Source: Cyanobium sp. E1_MAG_00006 (lineage in GTDB: Bacteria > Cyanobacteriota > Cyanobacteriia > PCC-6307 > Cyanobiaceae). Taken from it: 64,000 nt of DNA. A program made the position numbers and the translations under genes. This document shows positions 8,744 through 18,496 of this stretch, in pieces (the first letter of the stretch is position 1; each line of letters starts with the position of its first letter). A model generated the notes under the pieces. The model was given only the letters and a program-made list of their open reading frames with translations, made no database searches and was not told where the DNA came from. The stretch lies in assembly GCA_027488975.1 (NCBI GenBank), contig JAIYAQ010000029.1:79007-143006 (forward strand), written 5' to 3'.

Positions 8744-9418
8744 GTGCATCCAGCGGGTTATGACCGGATCCAGAGCCAGGTGATTCCCGGCTACGGCAGC
8801 CTGGCCCGGCTGGCGGTAGCGCTGCTGGCCACCTCGCCGCTGGCGTCCACCGACGGCGCCGAGGTGCTTGTCGCCGGCTGCGGTACCGGCTCGGAGCTGC
8901 TGGAGGCAGTCGCTCAGCGGCCCGACTGGCGGCTCACAGCTCTCGATCCCAGCCTCGAGATGCTCAGCGAGGCGCGCCAGAAGCTCGCGGAGAACCCCCA
9001 CATCAGCTGGCACCACAGCACGGTGGAAGCCCTAGTGGACCAGCCCGGTTCAACCGGTCGCCATGCCGGCGCCCTGGCGGTGCTGGTGCTCCAGTCGCTG
9101 CCGGATGACGGCAGCAAGCTCAACTTCCTCACCGCCCTCGCCCGCTGCCTCCAGCCTGGTGCCCAGCTGGTGCTGGTGGATCTGATGCAGACCTCCCTGC
9201 CCTCGCTGGAAGCTCAGATCGATGCGGCCTGGCAAGGCTTCCAGCGGGCCAGTGGATTCGAGGCGGACGGTGGCGGCCTGGATCATCTCAGCGAGGCTCT
9301 GCACCCGATCGGCCTGGCGCGGCTCACCAGCCTGGTGAATGCCGCCGGCTTCGGCGATCCGGCCCGGGTGTTTCAGGCTCTGGGTTTCGAGGGGTTCCTG
9401 CTGCAGCGCCGGGGCTGA
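8744..9418 (+). CDS. Class I SAM-dependent methyltransferase
   Basis: A 224-residue protein with a Rossmann-fold methyltransferase core: motif I 'VLVAGCGTGSELLEA' near residue 45, an acidic residue after the second strand (LTALDPSLEML), and 'LVLVDLMQ' in the late part. The GTG start at 8744 gives 'VHPAGYDRIQSQVIPGYGSL', an N-terminus usual for small-molecule methyltransferases. The substrate cannot be inferred. Its stop is immediately followed by the stop of the convergent pyrophosphatase gene, so the two genes meet tail to tail with no spacer. Confidence 0.85.
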   Translation: MHPAGYDRIQSQVIPGYGSLARLAVALLATSPLASTDGAEVLVAGCGTGSELLEAVAQRPDWRLTALDPSLEMLSEARQKLAENPHISWHHSTVEALVDQPGSTGRHAGALAVLVLQSLPDDGSKLNFLTALARCLQPGAQLVLVDLMQTSLPSLEAQIDAAWQGFQRASGFEADGGGLDHLSEALHPIGLARLTSLVNAAGFGDPARVFQALGFEGFLLQRRG

Positions 9419-9937
9419 TCAGCGCGTCCTGCGGGCCGCCTCGATGCAGCGCTCCAGCAGTTCCGGAACGGCATCGGCATCCAGCCAGCCACCAATGTCC
9501 ACCACACGGCCTTCCATGTTCTTGTAGGTGCGGAAGAACTCCGCCACCTCCTCCAGCTGATTGGGGGCGATCTGGCGGATGCTGTGAATGCCGCGCTGGC
9601 GTGGGTCGGCCGCCGGAACGCAGAGCAGCTTGCCGTCGTGGGCACCGCAATCGACCATGTCGAGGATGCCGATTGGACGGGCGGCGATCAGGCAGCCGGC
9701 AAAGGTGGGCTCCTGCATGATCACCATCGCGTCGAGGGGGGCACCGTCCTCGGCCATGGTGTTGGGCACGAAGCCGTAATCAAATGGGTACCGCACGGAA
9801 GAGTGCAGCACCCGATCCAGGGCCATCAGCCCGGCTTCAGCGTTGTACTCGTATTTGTTGCTGCTGCCGGCCGGGATCTCCACGACCAGATTCACCAGTC
9901 CTGGCGCCGGCGAGGCCTGCAGGCTGCGCAAGTCCAT
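9419..9937 (-). CDS. ppa: Family I inorganic pyrophosphatase (active-site variant)
   Basis: Soluble pyrophosphatase (PPi to 2 Pi). The protein shows 'EIPAGSSNKYEYN', 'YPFDYGFVPNT' and 'KNMEGRVVDIGGW', all family I hallmarks. The signature usually reads D-x-D-P-x-D, but here it reads 'DGAPLD': the central Asp is Ala at about residue 66. The ORF track starts at a TTG (9976); I prefer the ATG at 9937 (MDLRSLQASP), which gives 172 residues, the usual family length. A second family I enzyme with an intact motif lies at 32736-33323. Activity of this copy is therefore open to question. Confidence 0.88.
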   Translation of the reverse strand: MDLRSLQASPAPGLVNLVVEIPAGSSNKYEYNAEAGLMALDRVLHSSVRYPFDYGFVPNTMAEDGAPLDAMVIMQEPTFAGCLIAARPIGILDMVDCGAHDGKLLCVPAADPRQRGIHSIRQIAPNQLEEVAEFFRTYKNMEGRVVDIGGWLDADAVPELLERCIEAARRTR

Positions 9938-10172
9938 CGGGTCGTGCGAGGGGGAGGGCTGGTGGGCGGCCGCCAACGATGCTGGCCAGCGGGATGACCA
10001 GAGTCAGCAGGGCGATCACAGCCCCCAGCAGAGGAGCTGTGGTGTGGAACAGGCTGACCGGACTGTAGGGATCCTCGCCGGATTCCGGACTCGGTTCAGT
10101 GGATCGGCCGCTGGCCACCGGAGCTGGGGCGAGGGTCGATCCGCTGGTTCGGGGAGGGGGGTCGGAGTCCAA
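9837..10172 (-). CDS. Possible small membrane protein overlapping ppa
   Basis: A weak candidate. The reading frame encodes a Pro/Ser-rich N-terminus and one clear hydrophobic helix (LFHTTAPLLGAVIALLTLVI) and then runs about 100 bases into the ppa coding region in another frame. Only TTG (10172) or GTG (10121) starts are available. The hydrophobic helix is unusual for a chance frame, which is why it is listed, but the overlap and non-ATG starts argue against it. If it is not a gene, the 390 bases between ppa and the next gene hold no other recognisable feature. Confidence 0.25.
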   Translation of the reverse strand: MDSDPPPRTSGSTLAPAPVASGRSTEPSPESGEDPYSPVSLFHTTAPLLGAVIALLTLVIPLASIVGGRPPALPLARPDGLAQPAGLAGARTGESGRGDPGRQQQQIRVQR

Positions 10173-10327
10173 TGTTGTGAGGGATGTTGGAGAAGGATTC
10201 GGTGAGGGTCCGGAACCCTGGCGGTTCTAGTGGTGCCCGGATCATGCACCAGTCTGGCCTGTGGCCCGAACGTTGACTGGTTCTTCTGGACGAGATCAGC
10301 GCTTGCGACTGATCCTGTCTGCGTTCG

Positions 10328-10852
10328 TCAGGCGGCGGGGCGGGCCTGGTCGTGTTGCTCGCGGCGGGCGTCGAGGTGGGTGGGGCGCACGTCGGCCGCT
10401 CCAAGCAGCTCGCGGATCGTGCGCAGCTCCTCAAGGATCGAACCCAGCAACTGCTGTGTGGCAGTGGAGGGGGAGTTCAGCACCTCCACCGTGACCTCCT
10501 TGATCCGCAGCACGTCCCGAGCGAAGCGGGCGACTTCGTTGGGGTGGAACATCAGCGGTTCCTTCTGATCGCTGCGGTATTCAGGGTTGAGCTTGCGCGG
10601 ATTGAAGGGGGGATTGAGATTGCGTGGATCGGTGTTGGTGTAGCGGTAAACCGACGCGCGTGAGCGATTCAGCGATCGCTGCACCTCATCGATACCGATC
10701 AGATGTTCTGCGGTTTCTGATGTGTTGGCGGCTGTCTCAGCGGCGGTTCCTGCCGAGCTGGTGATGCCGCCGTGGCCGAGATTCACGGAGCTCAAAGGCG
10801 CTGCAGGTCCGCTCGGGTTGCCCATTCCAGCTGAGAACGCATGGGCAGCCAT
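10328..10852 (-). CDS. HTH-type DNA-binding protein, picocyanobacterial type
   Basis: A 174-residue protein. After a low-complexity N-terminus of about 45 residues it has a putative helix-turn-helix (LIGIDEVQRSLNRSRASVYRY), then 'TDPRNLNPPFNP' and 'FHPNEVARFARDVLRI', and a helical C-terminus (QQLLGSILEELRTIRELL) that could oligomerise. The first part resembles MerR/excisionase-type or resolvase-type DNA-binding domains, where a plasmid or phage regulator helix is followed by a Tyr-Arg-Tyr turn. I believe it is conserved in marine picocyanobacteria but cannot check. It is divergent from proS with about 200 bases between. Target genes are unknown. Confidence 0.7.
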   Translation of the reverse strand: MAAHAFSAGMGNPSGPAAPLSSVNLGHGGITSSAGTAAETAANTSETAEHLIGIDEVQRSLNRSRASVYRYTNTDPRNLNPPFNPRKLNPEYRSDQKEPLMFHPNEVARFARDVLRIKEVTVEVLNSPSTATQQLLGSILEELRTIRELLGAADVRPTHLDARREQHDQARPAA

Positions 10853-11058
10853 TGAGACGGGGGTGCGACAAACGGGACTTGGAGGAGAAATTAGCAGGGT
10901 TTCCGCTGCAGAACTGGAAATCTTTCCTGTTTCACCCGGCTCGTGTGGCGCTTCTTGAAGCGGTTGGCCCTGCTTCGCTGCGCTGTTGTCTCGCCCGTCG
11001 GCGGCAGCCTGGCGAAAGGTGGGTGATAGCTTCCGGCCTGCCCTCGCCCCAGGTTCCC

Positions 11059-12888
11059 ATGCGCGTCTCCCGCCTGATGCTGGTGACGCTGCGCGACGAT
11101 CCGGCTGAGGCCGAGATCCCCTCCCACAAGCTGCTGTTGCGGGCGGGCTACATCCGTCGCATCGGCAGTGGCATCTACGCCTATCTGCCCCTTCTCTGGC
11201 GCGTGCTGCAGAAGATCTCGGCGATCGTGCGCGAGGAGCTCAACGGTGCCGGTGCACTGGAGACCCTGCTGCCGCAGCTGCAGCCGGCGGAGCTCTGGCA
11301 GCGCAGCGGCCGCTGGGCCGGCTACACCGCTGGCGAGGGGATCATGTTCCACCTGGAGGATCGCCAGGGTCGTGCGCTGGGGCTTGGTCCCACCCACGAG
11401 GAGGTGATCACGGCGCTGGCGGCCGACCTGCTGCGTTCCTACCGGCAGCTGCCGGTGAATCTGTACCAGATCCAGACCAAGTTCCGCGACGAGATCCGCC
11501 CCCGTTTCGGGCTGATGCGCGGCCGTGAATTCATCATGAAGGATGGCTATTCCTTCCATGCCGATGAGGCCTGCCTGAAGCAGAGCTATGCGGCCATGGA
11601 CGGGGCCTACCGCCGCATCTTCAGCCGCTGTGGTCTGCGGGCCGTGGCTGTCGAGGCCGACAGCGGCGCCATCGGCGGCTCCGCCAGCCAGGAGTTCATG
11701 GTCACCGCCGAGGCGGGCGAGGACCTGATTCTGGCCAGTGCTGATGGCAGCTATGCCGCCAACCAGGAACGGGCCGTCTCCGTGCCCGCTGAGGTGGCGC
11801 CACTGGTGGCCGGTCCGCGGGCCGGCGGTGCCGGTGACCCCCTGGTCACCCCGGGTCAGAGCAGCATCGAGGATCTCTGCGCCGCCCACGGTTTCGAACC
11901 CGGTCAGATCGTCAAGGTTCTGCTGCTGCTGGCCCGCTTCGAGGATGGGGTTCAACAGCCCCTGTTGATCAGCCTGCGGGGCGATCAGCAGCTCAACGAG
12001 GTGAAGCTGGTCAACGCCGTTTCGGCCCGCTGCTCCGCTGCCCACGGCACCGTGCTGGAGATTGGGCCGCTCACGGCCGAGGCCGCCGATAAGGAAGGCC
12101 TGGGTCCCATCCACTTCGGCTTTCTGGGTCCCCATCTGGCCGATGCCGTGCTCACAGGCGCCCGCAGCTGGCAACCCCGGTTCCTGCGCCTGGCCGACAG
12201 CACCGCCGCTGGGCTCGCCAGCTTCGTGTGCGGTGCCAACAGCCTGGACACTCACCAGCTGGGGGCCACCTGGGGGGGGCTCTGCCCCTGCCCTGAGAGC
12301 CTCGATCTGCGGGCTGCTCAGCCCGGTGATCGCTGCCTGCATGATCCCAGCCAGGTGCTGCAGGCCAGTCGCGGCATCGAGGTGGGCCACATCTTCCAGC
12401 TGGGTCGCAAGTACTCCGCTGCCCTGGATGCCACCTTCACCAACGAGGCCGGCGTCGATGAGCCGCTGTGGATGGGCTGCTACGGCATCGGTGTCTCCCG
12501 CCTCGCCCAGGCGGCGGTGGAGCAGCACCACGATGCCAACGGCATTTGCTGGCCCACCGCCATCGCCCCCTATGAAGTGATCGTGGTGATCGCCAATGCG
12601 GCCGATCCTGTCCAGGTGGCCCTTGCGGAGCAGCTCTACACCGACCTTCTGGGCGCCGGTGTCGATGCCCTGCTGGACGATCGGGGTGAGCGTGCCGGGG
12701 TGAAGTTCAAGGACGCGGATCTGCTCGGCATCCCCTGGCGGGTGGTGGTTGGTCGTGGCGCTGCCGACGGTGAGGTGGAGCTGGTGCAGCGGGCCGGATC
12801 ACGCCGGCAGGACCTGACGGCCGCGCAGTTGCTGCCGCAGTTGCTGCCCCAACTCGAGGCGGAGTGCCGTGGTCTGGTGCCGGCCTGA
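11059..12888 (+). CDS. proS: Prolyl-tRNA synthetase (bacterial type with editing domain)
   Basis: Charges tRNA-Pro. The class II core motifs are clear: 'KFRDEIRPRFGLMRGREFIMKD' carries motif 2, and 'GCYGIGVSRL' belongs to motif 3. Between motifs 2 and 3 lies the INS editing domain that removes mischarged alanine ('GQIVKVLLLLARFEDG', 'SLRGDQQLNEVKL'). The C-terminus has the anticodon-binding fold ('DADLLGIPWRVVVGRGA'). The ORF track begins at 10852, but the ATG at 11059 (MRVSRLMLVTLRDDPAEAE) matches known N-termini and gives 609 residues. The ~200 bases upstream are shared with a divergent regulator gene. Confidence 0.95.
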   Translation: MRVSRLMLVTLRDDPAEAEIPSHKLLLRAGYIRRIGSGIYAYLPLLWRVLQKISAIVREELNGAGALETLLPQLQPAELWQRSGRWAGYTAGEGIMFHLEDRQGRALGLGPTHEEVITALAADLLRSYRQLPVNLYQIQTKFRDEIRPRFGLMRGREFIMKDGYSFHADEACLKQSYAAMDGAYRRIFSRCGLRAVAVEADSGAIGGSASQEFMVTAEAGEDLILASADGSYAANQERAVSVPAEVAPLVAGPRAGGAGDPLVTPGQSSIEDLCAAHGFEPGQIVKVLLLLARFEDGVQQPLLISLRGDQQLNEVKLVNAVSARCSAAHGTVLEIGPLTAEAADKEGLGPIHFGFLGPHLADAVLTGARSWQPRFLRLADSTAAGLASFVCGANSLDTHQLGATWGGLCPCPESLDLRAAQPGDRCLHDPSQVLQASRGIEVGHIFQLGRKYSAALDATFTNEAGVDEPLWMGCYGIGVSRLAQAAVEQHHDANGICWPTAIAPYEVIVVIANAADPVQVALAEQLYTDLLGAGVDALLDDRGERAGVKFKDADLLGIPWRVVVGRGAADGEVELVQRAGSRRQDLTAAQLLPQLLPQLEAECRGLVPA

Positions 12889-12977
12889 GGCCCCCGGGCA
12901 CCCAGGGCGATTTGGCTCTTGTCCGTCGTCCCCGAAGCCTGCAACTAGGATCCAGCCAGACCCTTGAATGTTCCCCG

Positions 12978-13388
12978 ATGGCTGCTGGATGGCGTCGTCT
13001 GCAGGCTGCTGTCGTGGCGATCTGCCTGAGCCTGTCGCTGCTGCTGACCGCCTGCTCCGGCAGCAGCGGACCAATCAGTGGCAATTACGTGGAAGACACA
13101 ATCGCCACGGCGGACAGCCTTCTGGCCACGATCGCTCTGAGCTCCGATGATCCCGGACGGTCGGAGGCCGAGACCCAGGCCCGCACCCTGATCAACGACT
13201 ACATGGCCCGCTACAGGCCGCAACGTCAGGTGAACGGCCTCGCGTCCTTCACCACCATGCAGACCGCCCTCAACTCCCTGGCCGGTCATTACGCCAACTA
13301 CCCGAACCGCCCGGTTCCCGATGCCCTGCGCGAGCGCGTCAGCAAGGAGCTGAGGAAAGCTGAAACCGGGGTCAGCCGCGGCGCCTGA
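12978..13388 (+). CDS. psb27: Photosystem II assembly lipoprotein Psb27
   Basis: Lumenal lipoprotein that binds CP43 during photosystem II assembly and repair. The 136-residue product has a signal peptide and lipobox 'LLTACSG' with the lipidated Cys near residue 26. A four-helix domain follows, with the family pattern 'YVEDTIATADSLLATIAL' and 'INDYMARYR' and a basic C-terminus. The ATG at 12978 (MAAGWRRLQ) gives a well-formed signal peptide; the longer ORF-track start does not. It follows proS by 89 bases on the same strand and is followed by a strong stem-loop. It is direct evidence for an oxygenic phototroph. Confidence 0.93.
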   Translation: MAAGWRRLQAAVVAICLSLSLLLTACSGSSGPISGNYVEDTIATADSLLATIALSSDDPGRSEAETQARTLINDYMARYRPQRQVNGLASFTTMQTALNSLAGHYANYPNRPVPDALRERVSKELRKAETGVSRGA

Positions 13389-13394
13389 GCCCCC

Positions 13395-13433
13395 GCAGAC
13401 ACAGAGCGGCAGGGATTGTCGCTCTGTGTCTGT
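13395..13433 (+). terminator. Stem-loop after psb27
   Basis: A perfect 12-bp inverted repeat (AGACACAGAGCG ... CGCTCTGTGTCT) with an 11-base loop sits seven bases past the psb27 stop and 80 bases before purA. It can be extended by one C-G pair. There is no clear T-run, so it may be a weak intrinsic terminator or an RNA 3'-end stabiliser. Confidence 0.7.
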
Positions 13434-13465
13434 CCGGCTCGAATCTTTGACGGGGGGTCACCTGA

Positions 13466-14830
<1,365 letters not shown>

Positions 14831-14852
14831 GTTCACCATCTCCGAAGCCCCC

Positions 14853-15857
14853 ATGACCGCCAAGACCCTCGACGTTGTCGGCATTGGCAACGCCATCGTT
14901 GATGTACTGGTTCAGGCCGATGACGACCTGATCGACAACTTCGACCTGACCAAGGGCACGATGGCCCTGGTCGATGAGCAGCAGGCCGAGCGGCTCTATG
15001 CCCATGTGGGGCCTGGCCTGGAAACCTCCGGCGGCTCTGCCGCCAACACGCTGGCCGGCATCGCCCAGCTGGGCGGGAGAGCCGGGTTCATCGGCCGGGT
15101 GCGGGATGACCAGCTCGGCGGGATCTTCGCCCACGACATCCGCAGCGTCGGCGCCCGCTACGAGACGCCCGCCGCCACGGCCGGTCCCTCGACGGCCCGC
15201 TGCCTGATCCTGGTCACCCCCGATGCCCAGCGCACGATGTGCACCTACCTGGGCGCTTCGGTGGGCCTCGACCCAGCCGATCTCGACCTGGCGATGGTGG
15301 CCCAGGCCAAGGTGCTCTACCTCGAGGGCTATCTGTGGGACAGCGACGAGGCCAAGAGCGCCTTCATCGCCGCCGCCGAAGTGGCCCGTGCCAACGGTGG
15401 TGAGGTGGCACTCAGCCTCTCCGATGCCTTCTGCGTGGAGCGCCACCGCGACAGCTTCCAGGAGCTGGTGGACGGCCACGTGGACATTCTGTTCGCCAAT
15501 GAAATGGAGATCACCTCCCTCTACAAGGCGAACAGCTTCGAGGAGGCGGCCGAGCAGGTGCGCGGCCGTTGCCGCATCGCCGCCCTCACCCGCAGCGAGC
15601 AGGGGTCGTTGATCCTCAACGGCGCTGGCAGCCACAGCATCGAGCCGTTCACCCTTGGCCCGCTCGTGGACACCACCGGCGCCGGCGATCTCTATGCCGC
15701 CGGTTTCCTGCACGCCTACACCCAGGGGCGCAGCGTTGAGGCCTGCGGGCGGCTCGGCTCCCTCTGCGCCGGCCAGGTGGTGACTCAGCTGGGACCGCGC
15801 CCGCAGGGCGATCTTCGCGAGCTGGTCAGCACGCACCTCGGAGCGGCGGCCCTCTGA
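14853..15857 (+). CDS. PfkB-family carbohydrate/nucleoside kinase
   Basis: A 334-residue ribokinase-fold kinase. It has the N-terminal 'GSAANTLAGIAQLGG' substrate-lid signature and the C-terminal 'DTTGAGDLYAAGFLHAYT' with the catalytic Asp and anion hole. The N-terminus 'LDVVGIGNAIVDVLV' and the ~330-residue length fit the adenosine-kinase-like branch common in cyanobacteria. Its place 22 bases behind purA would suit a purine nucleoside kinase, but sugar specificity cannot be read from sequence. The stop is followed at once by the convergent cutA stop. Confidence 0.9.
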   Translation: MTAKTLDVVGIGNAIVDVLVQADDDLIDNFDLTKGTMALVDEQQAERLYAHVGPGLETSGGSAANTLAGIAQLGGRAGFIGRVRDDQLGGIFAHDIRSVGARYETPAATAGPSTARCLILVTPDAQRTMCTYLGASVGLDPADLDLAMVAQAKVLYLEGYLWDSDEAKSAFIAAAEVARANGGEVALSLSDAFCVERHRDSFQELVDGHVDILFANEMEITSLYKANSFEEAAEQVRGRCRIAALTRSEQGSLILNGAGSHSIEPFTLGPLVDTTGAGDLYAAGFLHAYTQGRSVEACGRLGSLCAGQVVTQLGPRPQGDLRELVSTHLGAAAL

Positions 15858-15858
15858 C

Positions 15859-16194
15859 TCAAGCCGTGGGCTTGGCGTCGCTGCAGTTCTGCATCAGCCA
15901 CTGGCCGTAGGCCGCGCCGGCGCTGGCTGGCCAGTGGAGCCATTCGGGGGTGGCGTAGCTGTGCAGTCCGTGCACCGCCGCCTCCAACTCGGCCAGCTGG
16001 TCGGCCCGGCTCTTGATCAGCAGCTGCACCTCGCTGCTGCGCTCGATCGCTCCCTGCCAGCGGTAGAGGGAGGTGAGTGGCGTCAGCGCCACGCAGGCCG
16101 CCAGGCGCCGCTCCAGAAGCTGCTGGGCCAGGGCCTCGGCCCGTTCGGCATCGGCCTCGGTGGTGAGGGCCAGGATCACGGCGGTCGTAGCCAT
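15859..16194 (-). CDS. cutA: CutA divalent cation tolerance protein
   Basis: A 111-residue small trimeric protein. It has the family features 'RLAACVALTPLTSLYRWQGAIE' (conserved Cys and the Y-x-W-x-G motif), 'SSEVQLLIKSR' and 'LHSYATPEWLHWP'. CutA proteins were named for copper tolerance in E. coli but their cellular role is still uncertain. It is the downstream member of a minus-strand pair with cobK, nine bases apart. Confidence 0.93.
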   Translation of the reverse strand: MATTAVILALTTEADAERAEALAQQLLERRLAACVALTPLTSLYRWQGAIERSSEVQLLIKSRADQLAELEAAVHGLHSYATPEWLHWPASAGAAYGQWLMQNCSDAKPTA

Positions 16195-16203
16195 CAGCGC
16201 AGC

Positions 16204-17010
16204 TCAGGGCCGGCCCAGCTTCTCCAGCAGGGCCGCCAGGGGCAAGGCCTCAGCCCCGTTCGGCTGCTGCGGCTGCAGCAGCAGCACCAGTCGCAGTCCC
16301 AGGTCGCCGCACAGCTGCTGCCAGAGGCTCTCCCCGCTCCCTCCCGACTGGCGGCACAGCACGGCGCTGATGCGCCAGCGACGGCAGAGCGCCCGCTCCA
16401 CCGCCCCTGGCCCGCTGGTGTCCGGGCGGAGGCAGGCCAGGTGGTGATCCGGCAGTCCGGCCGCCAGCGCCAGCTGCAGGCTGGCTGGCCGATCCAGCAG
16501 GCGGGCGTAGTGGCTGCTGGCGTTGCTGGCGGCCAGCGCAGCGGGCAGATGGCGTGAGCCGATGGCCAGCAGCAGCCGCTCACCCGTGAGATCGACCGAG
16601 GCCAGGGCGCTCAGTGCCCGGATCGGTTCCAGTTTCAGGGCCGTGTTCGTGCTCACAGCGTCGCGCGCCAAGGCCAGCAGGGGCTGGTGCCACTGCCTGC
16701 ACACCTGCTGCAGCAGCGTGCTGATCTGAACGGCGAACGGATGGGTGGCATCCACCACCCACTGCGGGTGCAGCTGCATCAGTGTCGCTTCGATGGCAGC
16801 GGCGTCCGCCAGGGCGCCCACCTGAAGGTTCAGCCGCGGATGGGGGCTGTAGGCGCGGGCCGCCTCCGGGCTGACCACGCTCACCAGCAGGCGCCAGCCC
16901 TGCTCCAGCAGGGCCTGCGCCAGCACTGGGCCCTCGCCGGTGCCGGCCAGCAACCAGACGGCTGATGTGGCGTCGCCCTCCTCCCACTGGTGCAATCGGG
17001 CCCCGTGCAT
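16204..17010 (-). CDS. cobK: Precorrin-6A reductase (CobK/CbiJ family)
   Basis: NAD(P)H-dependent reduction of precorrin-6A in corrin ring (cobalamin) synthesis. The N-terminal dinucleotide-binding 'WLLAGTGEGPVLAQALLEQGW' and the family-defining 'VVDATHPFAVQI' are both present, with later 'LLAIGSRHLP'. The 268-residue length fits CobK. Cyanobacteria make pseudocobalamin by this pathway. No cobalamin riboswitch is visible in the 32-base gap to the divergent ssb gene. Together with cutA it forms a short minus-strand unit. Confidence 0.88.
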   Translation of the reverse strand: MHGARLHQWEEGDATSAVWLLAGTGEGPVLAQALLEQGWRLLVSVVSPEAARAYSPHPRLNLQVGALADAAAIEATLMQLHPQWVVDATHPFAVQISTLLQQVCRQWHQPLLALARDAVSTNTALKLEPIRALSALASVDLTGERLLLAIGSRHLPAALAASNASSHYARLLDRPASLQLALAAGLPDHHLACLRPDTSGPGAVERALCRRWRISAVLCRQSGGSGESLWQQLCGDLGLRLVLLLQPQQPNGAEALPLAALLEKLGRP

Positions 17011-17042
17011 CAGGATGTGGCCCCTTGCCGCCGACCAGGTCT

Positions 17043-17597
17043 GTGAACCATTGCTTGCTGGAGGTGGAGGTGCTGGAGGCGCCCCAGCTGCGCTACACCC
17101 AGGACAACCAGACCCCCGTGGCGGAGATGGCCGTGCAGATGGATGGTCTGCGCCCCGATGATCCGCCGGGCCAGCTGAAGGTGGTGGGCTGGGGCAGCCT
17201 GGCTCAGGATCTTCAGAACCGCGTGCAGGTGGGGCAGCGACTCGTGCTGGAGGGTCGACTGCGCATGAATACGGTCACCCGCCAGGACGGGGTGAAGGAG
17301 AAGCGCGCCGAGCTGACCCTGGCCCGCCTGCATCCGCTCGGCTCGGCTTCGGGAGCTGGCGCTGCAGGGATGGACATCGCCGCACCTGCGGCGGTGAACC
17401 CGCTGGCGTCTCCGGCTGGTGCTCAGCCCCGCCCCGCCACAGCCTCCGGATCCGCTGGTCGCGCGCCCGCGGCCCCACCGGCACGCCGTGCACCAGCGCC
17501 CGCAGCCCCAGCTCCCGTAGCCGCCGAGCCTCCCACCTGGAATACGTCGCCCCTGGTGCCGGATCTGCAGGACGGCGAGGACGAGATCCCGTTCTGA
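17043..17597 (+). CDS. ssb: Single-stranded DNA-binding protein
   Basis: A 184-residue SSB. The OB-fold spans about residues 1-100 ('LKVVGWGSLAQDLQNRVQVGQ' and 'LEGRLRMNTVTRQDG'), then an Ala/Pro-rich linker, and the acidic tip ending 'DGEDEIPF', which binds partner proteins such as RecO, PriA or topoisomerase. The start is GTG at 17043 (MNHCLLEVEVLEAPQLRYTQ); the ORF-track start upstream lies in the divergent cobK promoter area. The N-terminal sequence differs from the main replication SSB of model bacteria and is the second SSB-type protein usual in cyanobacteria. Confidence 0.88.
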   Translation: MNHCLLEVEVLEAPQLRYTQDNQTPVAEMAVQMDGLRPDDPPGQLKVVGWGSLAQDLQNRVQVGQRLVLEGRLRMNTVTRQDGVKEKRAELTLARLHPLGSASGAGAAGMDIAAPAAVNPLASPAGAQPRPATASGSAGRAPAAPPARRAPAPAAPAPVAAEPPTWNTSPLVPDLQDGEDEIPF

Positions 17598-17631
17598 GGT
17601 CTGCAGCTGCGGCGCCTCACCTGGAGAGGGT

Positions 17632-17901
17632 TCAGCCCTCGCCGAGCCGGCGCTGGGCCTGCTCCAGCAGTTGACCCAGCTCACGCTCCAGGGCCGCCAG
17701 GTCGAGCCGCAGGTCGGGCCAGCGTCCGCTGTCGATCTGTTGAAGCAGCCAGGCCCGGTCGACCTGCAGCTGCTCCAGCAGAGCTGCCGTGCTCGGGGCC
17801 GTGCCTGCCGCTGCGTCGGTCGCAGTGTCTGCAACGGGAGTCCTGGCGCTGCCGGGGTCGCCATCGCGGTCGTGCGCCTCGTTGACCGAAGATGGGGCCA
17901 T
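17632..17901 (-). CDS. Small Leu/Gln/Glu-rich protein of unknown function
   Basis: An 89-residue candidate from the ATG at 17901. The first half is Ala/Thr/Asp-rich and low in complexity; the second half (LLEQLQVDRAWLLQQIDSGRWPDLRLDLAALERELGQLLEQ) is strongly amphipathic and looks like a short helical hairpin. I do not recognise a family. Its ATG and the ATG of the divergent DUF2854 gene share the palindrome CATG, so both cannot have ordinary leaders unless each promoter lies inside the other gene. A longer start (17937) would overlap the DUF2854 gene further. The regular helical half argues that it is real. Confidence 0.55.
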   Translation of the reverse strand: MAPSSVNEAHDRDGDPGSARTPVADTATDAAAGTAPSTAALLEQLQVDRAWLLQQIDSGRWPDLRLDLAALERELGQLLEQAQRRLGEG

Positions 17902-18496
17902 GCTTTCGATCGCTTCCCCAGGCAGCCTAGTCACCATCGCCGGGGCCTCCCTGTCGGTGATCGGCTGGCTCGGCTACGCCACCGGCAATCCCAACCTCAG
18001 CTTGCCCACGATCTTCTACGGGATCCCGATCCTGCTGGGAGGTCTGGCCTTGAAATCCTCCGAGCTGCCGCCGGCCGACCTGGTGCCCGCTGATGCGGCG
18101 GCGGTTGCCCTACGGCAGGATCCCGCCAGCCAGACCCTGCGCAAGCTGGTGAAGGATGTGACCCGCTGGCGCTATGGCCAGAAGGCCCATCTGGAAACCT
18201 CGCTCGAGGCCCTCAAGCTCTGGGACGACGACGCTCCCCCCCAGCTCCTGAGCGTGGCCGAGCGAGCCCACGACGGTCGGTATGGCCTCGCGCTTCGGTT
18301 CCGCGCTGAGGGGGTGCCCTTCAGTCGCTGGCAGGAGAAGCAGGATCGCCTCGGCCGCTTCTTCGCCAAGGGGCTTGATGCACGCCTCAGTCAGCCCGCC
18401 GCCGGCGAGGTCCTGCTGGAACTGCTGCCCGCCGATGCCCTGTCCGCGGGTCCTGCAGCCGAGCCTGACCCTGACCCGTCCCCAGCCCAGCCGTGA
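17900..18496 (+). CDS. DUF2854 family protein
   Basis: A 198-residue protein of a family found in cyanobacteria and plastid-bearing eukaryotes. The N-terminus has two hydrophobic helices ([18 protein letters not shown] and [18 protein letters not shown]) with the conserved '[14 protein letters not shown]' signature; the rest is a soluble domain with '[20 protein letters not shown]'. The ATG at 17900 matches the family start. Function is unknown. Its stop overlaps the argB GTG start by four bases (GTGA), and argB in turn overlaps the DUF3153 gene, giving a three-gene coupled operon. Confidence 0.88.
   Translation: MLSIASPGSLVTIAGASLSVIGWLGYATGNPNLSLPTIFYGIPILLGGLALKSSELPPADLVPADAAAVALRQDPASQTLRKLVKDVTRWRYGQKAHLETSLEALKLWDDDAPPQLLSVAERAHDGRYGLALRFRAEGVPFSRWQEKQDRLGRFFAKGLDARLSQPAAGEVLLELLPADALSAGPAAEPDPDPSPAQP

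Noticed and set aside
10891-12531. 546-codon minus-strand frame opposite proS
   Set aside because: Antisense shadow of proS. The sequence shows no recognisable motif and its composition mirrors the sense codons.
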